Shown here in pieces: positions 61,938 through 64,000 of a stretch of 64,000 nucleotides of DNA. The position numbers were made by a program, and so were the translations under genes. Source of the stretch: Desulfofustis sp. PB-SRB1 (GTDB lineage Bacteria > Desulfobacterota > Desulfobulbia > Desulfobulbales > Desulfocapsaceae); assembly GCA_016722945.1 (NCBI GenBank), contig JAEQMT010000023.1, positions 62,001 through 126,000 on the forward strand, given 5' to 3'. Within the stretch, counting starts at the first letter, position 1, and every line of letters starts with the position of its first letter. Under the pieces are notes generated by a model. The model was not told where the DNA came from. It did no database searches and was given only the letters and a program-made list of their open reading frames with translations.

Positions 61938-62146
61938 CGCAACTACTCCTATCTAGGGTTTTTTACCGCGGTGTATGGCGATCGGGGTGGAACGTGAACC
62001 AGAAGAGGACTGACTACATCCAGCCAGATACTACTCACGGACGGTATTCGGATGAAACCGATTACCTGAATTGAACCAATAAGTCAAGCAACGGACGCAA
62101 TACTGTGCGAAACCTCTGATTTGCACAGTGCTGAATGCGGAGAGCT

Positions 62147-62392
62147 TTACTTCAGAACCTTGCCGATATCCTTAACCTTGTGTACCTGCTCTTTGACCTC
62201 GGCAATTTCCTTAACACCGGGAATATCGTTTACCACATTCTTGCCTTCCTCCTCCACTTCGTTGAGCCCGTTTTTGAAAGAGGAAATGGCCTTGCCCAGG
62301 CCGGAGCCGATCTCAGGCAGCTTCTTGCCGCCGAAAATCAGAAACGCGATACCGAGAATGACGATCAACTCGGGGGTACCTAAACCAAACAT
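62147..62392 (-). CDS. tatA: twin-arginine translocase subunit TatA/E
   Basis: 81 residues: an N-terminal membrane helix with [32 protein letters not shown], the TatA signature, then a long amphipathic, charged tail. It exports folded proteins. It lies 49 bases after a second tatA gene on the same strand. Confidence 0.88.
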   Translation of the reverse strand: MFGLGTPELIVILGIAFLIFGGKKLPEIGSGLGKAISSFKNGLNEVEEEGKNVVNDIPGVKEIAEVKEQVHKVKDIGKVLK

Positions 62393-62441
62393 CGGAGAAC
62401 CTCACTATGACGGCAGTGTCTGCCGATTGACGACCAATATG

Positions 62442-62636
62442 TTACGCTTTGTCAGAGTCGCCCTTATCCGTCGACTCTTCATCAAGTTTTTTTGCTTCTT
62501 CGGCCTTGGTGGCTTCTTTGAAATTTTTTATCCCTTTGCCGATACCGGAGCCGATTTCAGGCAGTTTGCCCGCTCCGAAAATGATCACGATGATCACTAG
62601 AATGACGATAAGCTCCGGCATTCCCAATCCGAACAT
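62442..62636 (-). CDS. tatA: twin-arginine translocase subunit TatA/E (second copy)
   Basis: 64 residues with the same [44 protein letters not shown] start and a shorter acidic tail. Tandem duplication of tatA is seen in several deltaproteobacteria; tatC is not in the window. It is the first of the pair to be transcribed. Confidence 0.88.
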   Translation of the reverse strand: MFGLGMPELIVILVIIVIIFGAGKLPEIGSGIGKGIKNFKEATKAEEAKKLDEESTDKGDSDKA

Positions 62637-62708
62637 GTTACACCTCGCATGAATACCATGGAAAATTCAGCAGTCCCGCTCCGGTATGCCGAACCCTACT
62701 AATACCGC

Positions 62709-62737
62709 ACTGTAGAGTAGTTGACCGCCAAAGTCAA
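62709..62737 (-). promoter_or_regulatory. sigma70-like promoter of the tatA genes
   Basis: On the minus strand TTGACT (62732-62737) and TACAGT (62709-62714) are 17 bases apart, about 70 bases upstream of the first tatA start. Confidence 0.45.
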
Positions 62738-62886
62738 GAAGCAGCCACGGCCACCGCCGCGAACAAACAGGGTACCCCTGTATTGCCGGAGCCATGAAAG
62801 TCAGCAGAGGATTGACAACCAACGAGCAAAGCTTCTGCCGGTGCGATAGTACCTGGTGTTGATTCTCACATTAAATACACAGCATT

Positions 62887-62925
62887 TGTCTGAATATCTT
62901 ACCAGTGATGTCAGAATATCTTGCC
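62887..62925. repeat. pair of 17-base direct repeats (candidate transposase binding sites)
   Basis: TGTCTGAATATCTTACC (62887-62903) and TGTCAGAATATCTTGCC (62909-62925) differ at two positions and are 22 bases apart, about two helical turns. Confidence 0.7.
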
Positions 62926-62931
62926 GGCGTC

Positions 62932-62968
62932 CCCCCCGGGCGTGCGTCGCGTAGCGCCGCCCGGGGGG
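62932..62968. repeat. GC-rich perfect inverted repeat
   Basis: CCCCCCGGGCG (62932-62942) and CGCCCGGGGGG (62958-62968) form an 11-base stem around a 15-base loop that can pair further. It could be a transcription terminator of the leftward small gene or part of the element's end. Confidence 0.7.
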
Positions 62969-63000
62969 AGCATCTCGGCACGACTAGAGTACAGATGTGC

Positions 63001-63162
63001 TCAGAACAATGCATCATATTCTGAGTCCTTCTTCTCTGCGTAGTGTCCGTGTCCGGATTGATCAGTGGTTACGAGTCGGCAATACTGTTTGACGATACGG
63101 TTTAGTTCTTCAGCCAGTTCAAGCAGTTCGGCAAGAAACTGGATGGTCTGTTCAGGTTTCAT
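63001..63162 (-). CDS. small hypothetical protein next to the ExeA-like gene
   Basis: 53 residues from the ATG at 63162 with AAGGAG just upstream. The N-terminal half is a leucine- and glutamate-rich helix (QFLAELLELAEELNRIV), the tail is polar. No family is recognised. It follows the ExeA-like gene by 28 bases and is probably the last gene of the element. Confidence 0.55.
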   Translation of the reverse strand: MKPEQTIQFLAELLELAEELNRIVKQYCRLVTTDQSGHGHYAEKKDSEYDALF

Positions 63163-63190
63163 GATGTGCTCCTTGTGTTTGATGGTTGAA

Positions 63191-63994
63191 TTACAGCAGC
63201 TCCGAGTCGGCACACCGAACATGCTCCGGTGTTATCTCTTGTGTTTTTTCGGCGGCAGCGGCGATCATGGCGCCGCGGGCAAGATGGTTGGCTTTGCGAA
63301 AGAGCCCGCCGGAGCCCTGATGAATGGTGGTTACCGCCTGATCGGTAAAGGGTGAGTTTTTTATCCCGGCAATCGCCAGATGATGGTCAAGATATTCACC
63401 CATCGCCTGTCGGGTGACCGCCGGCAGATGACTTCTGGCAACGATGCGAGAAGCCAGCGGTATGGCGGTGCGGTAGAGCAGGTTTTCGGCCAGGTTATTC
63501 TGGCCGGCCAGCACCATGGGCAGCCACGGTTTGGAGTCGGCTTCGAACTGGGTGATGGTATGCAGTTCGGCAAAGACATCGAGGCGCAGCAGTGAGGCCT
63601 CATCGATAATCAGCAGGGGTTGCTGCTTTTTGCCGGCGACCAGGCTGTCGATCTGTGCTCTGATCAACCGGGTCAATACGGCCCGTGAGGACGATGCGGT
63701 GGCGATATCAAGCTCGGCCAGGAGCTGGCGGTAGAGTTCGAGAATAGAACCGGCTGAAGCGGTGACCCACAGGGTCTTGTACCGAGAGCGATGAAGCGTT
63801 CCACAGCTGTAGCGCAAGGCGGTTGATGTGCCGGCGCCGACTTCGCCGGTGACGAGCATGATGGCGCCAAGGCGCAGAACATAGTCGAGGCGCTGCTGGA
63901 CGCCGAGCAATTCCGGGGTGGTGAGCACCTGCTCAAGGGCGAGATCAGCCCTGAAGGGCTCCGCACTGAGACCGAAGAAACTTCGATAGCTCAT
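63191..63994 (-). CDS. ExeA/TniB-like AAA ATPase of a transposon
   Basis: 267 residues. MSYRSFFGLSAEPF is the typical start of ExeA-family proteins that accompany DDE transposases. Walker B is present (LLIIDEASLL) and so is the arginine-containing sensor region. Walker A reads GEVGAGTSTALR, with Thr where Lys is expected (codon ACA), so ATP binding may be weakened. A transposase gene would be expected beyond 64000. The gene appears complete, ending at 63191. Confidence 0.75.
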   Translation of the reverse strand: MSYRSFFGLSAEPFRADLALEQVLTTPELLGVQQRLDYVLRLGAIMLVTGEVGAGTSTALRYSCGTLHRSRYKTLWVTASAGSILELYRQLLAELDIATASSSRAVLTRLIRAQIDSLVAGKKQQPLLIIDEASLLRLDVFAELHTITQFEADSKPWLPMVLAGQNNLAENLLYRTAIPLASRIVARSHLPAVTRQAMGEYLDHHLAIAGIKNSPFTDQAVTTIHQGSGGLFRKANHLARGAMIAAAAEKTQEITPEHVRCADSELL

Positions 63995-64000
63995 GATCCA

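Larger units (their letters stand above)
62637..63000. other. 364-base gap: tatA promoter and candidate transposon left end
   Basis: Contains a promoter candidate for the tatA pair, two direct repeats 22 bases apart and a strong GC-rich inverted repeat just before the small gene downstream of the ExeA-like gene. No further ORF of note. Confidence 0.6.

Noticed and set aside
1-64000. tRNA, rRNA or known riboswitch genes
   Set aside because: No cloverleaf or conserved rRNA segment was recognised by eye; a covariance-model scan would be needed to exclude small ones.

Overview
The window looks like chromosomal DNA of an anaerobic, probably sulfate-reducing deltaproteobacterium (Desulfobacterota, most like the Desulfobulbales). 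The grounds are a MetF/MetV-HdrABC-MvhD cluster, selenocysteine use at two in-frame TGA codons, a split archaeal-type glutamate synthase, tandem tatA genes and many sensor kinases. No rRNA, tRNA or CRISPR array was found. The taxonomic placement is inference from gene content.

Layout. 1-2036: edge of a small gene, a DMT permease and a zinc-ribbon protein with a degenerate HD domain. 2290-13764: one long co-directional run encoding a MetF-like paralog, a PAS histidine kinase, HdrC, HdrB, a very large HdrA, MvhD with selenocysteine, MetV, MetF, a receiver protein and a receiver-PAS-kinase hybrid. The metabolic part resembles the MetFV-HdrABC-MvhD methylene-tetrahydrofolate reductase complex of acetogens, here interleaved with signalling genes. 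13765-28318: a cNMP/PilZ protein, aspartate kinase, an M1-peptidase/ChaN/PDZ fusion, a B12-type radical SAM protein, SerA, a DUF362 protein, a FabL-like reductase, an ABC exporter and dispersed repeats.

28668-40278: a stress or ion-homeostasis island with a histidine kinase, a sigma54-type response regulator, a Lon protease carrying an internal receiver domain, a USP-like protein, two small proteins, a TauE/SafE permease, a tandem universal stress protein, TrkA and TrkH. Two near-identical palindromes lie between the divergent lon-like and USP-like genes.

40553-56550: a transglutaminase-like protein, Maf, a large HEAT/cNMP/PilZ protein, a primase-helicase-like ATPase, MutL, a bifunctional penicillin-binding protein, a hydrolase, a GST, a DUF924 protein, a DNA alkyltransferase whose active-site Cys codon is TGA, a HigBA module and a flavoprotein. 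56806-61937: split glutamate synthase. 62147-64000: two tatA genes, then what looks like the left end of a transposon with an ExeA/TniB-like ATPase running to the window edge.

The strongest special signals are: (1) two selenoproteins whose TGA codons are each followed by a hairpin with a GGC loop, one being a selenocysteine version of the suicide DNA-repair alkyltransferase; (2) a receiver domain inserted in front of the AAA+ module of Lon, beside a two-component system; (3) an Hdr/MetF operon interleaved with two-component genes and carrying a second MetF in which an otherwise conserved Gly-Asp is Gly-His; (4) three families of short dispersed intergenic repeats.
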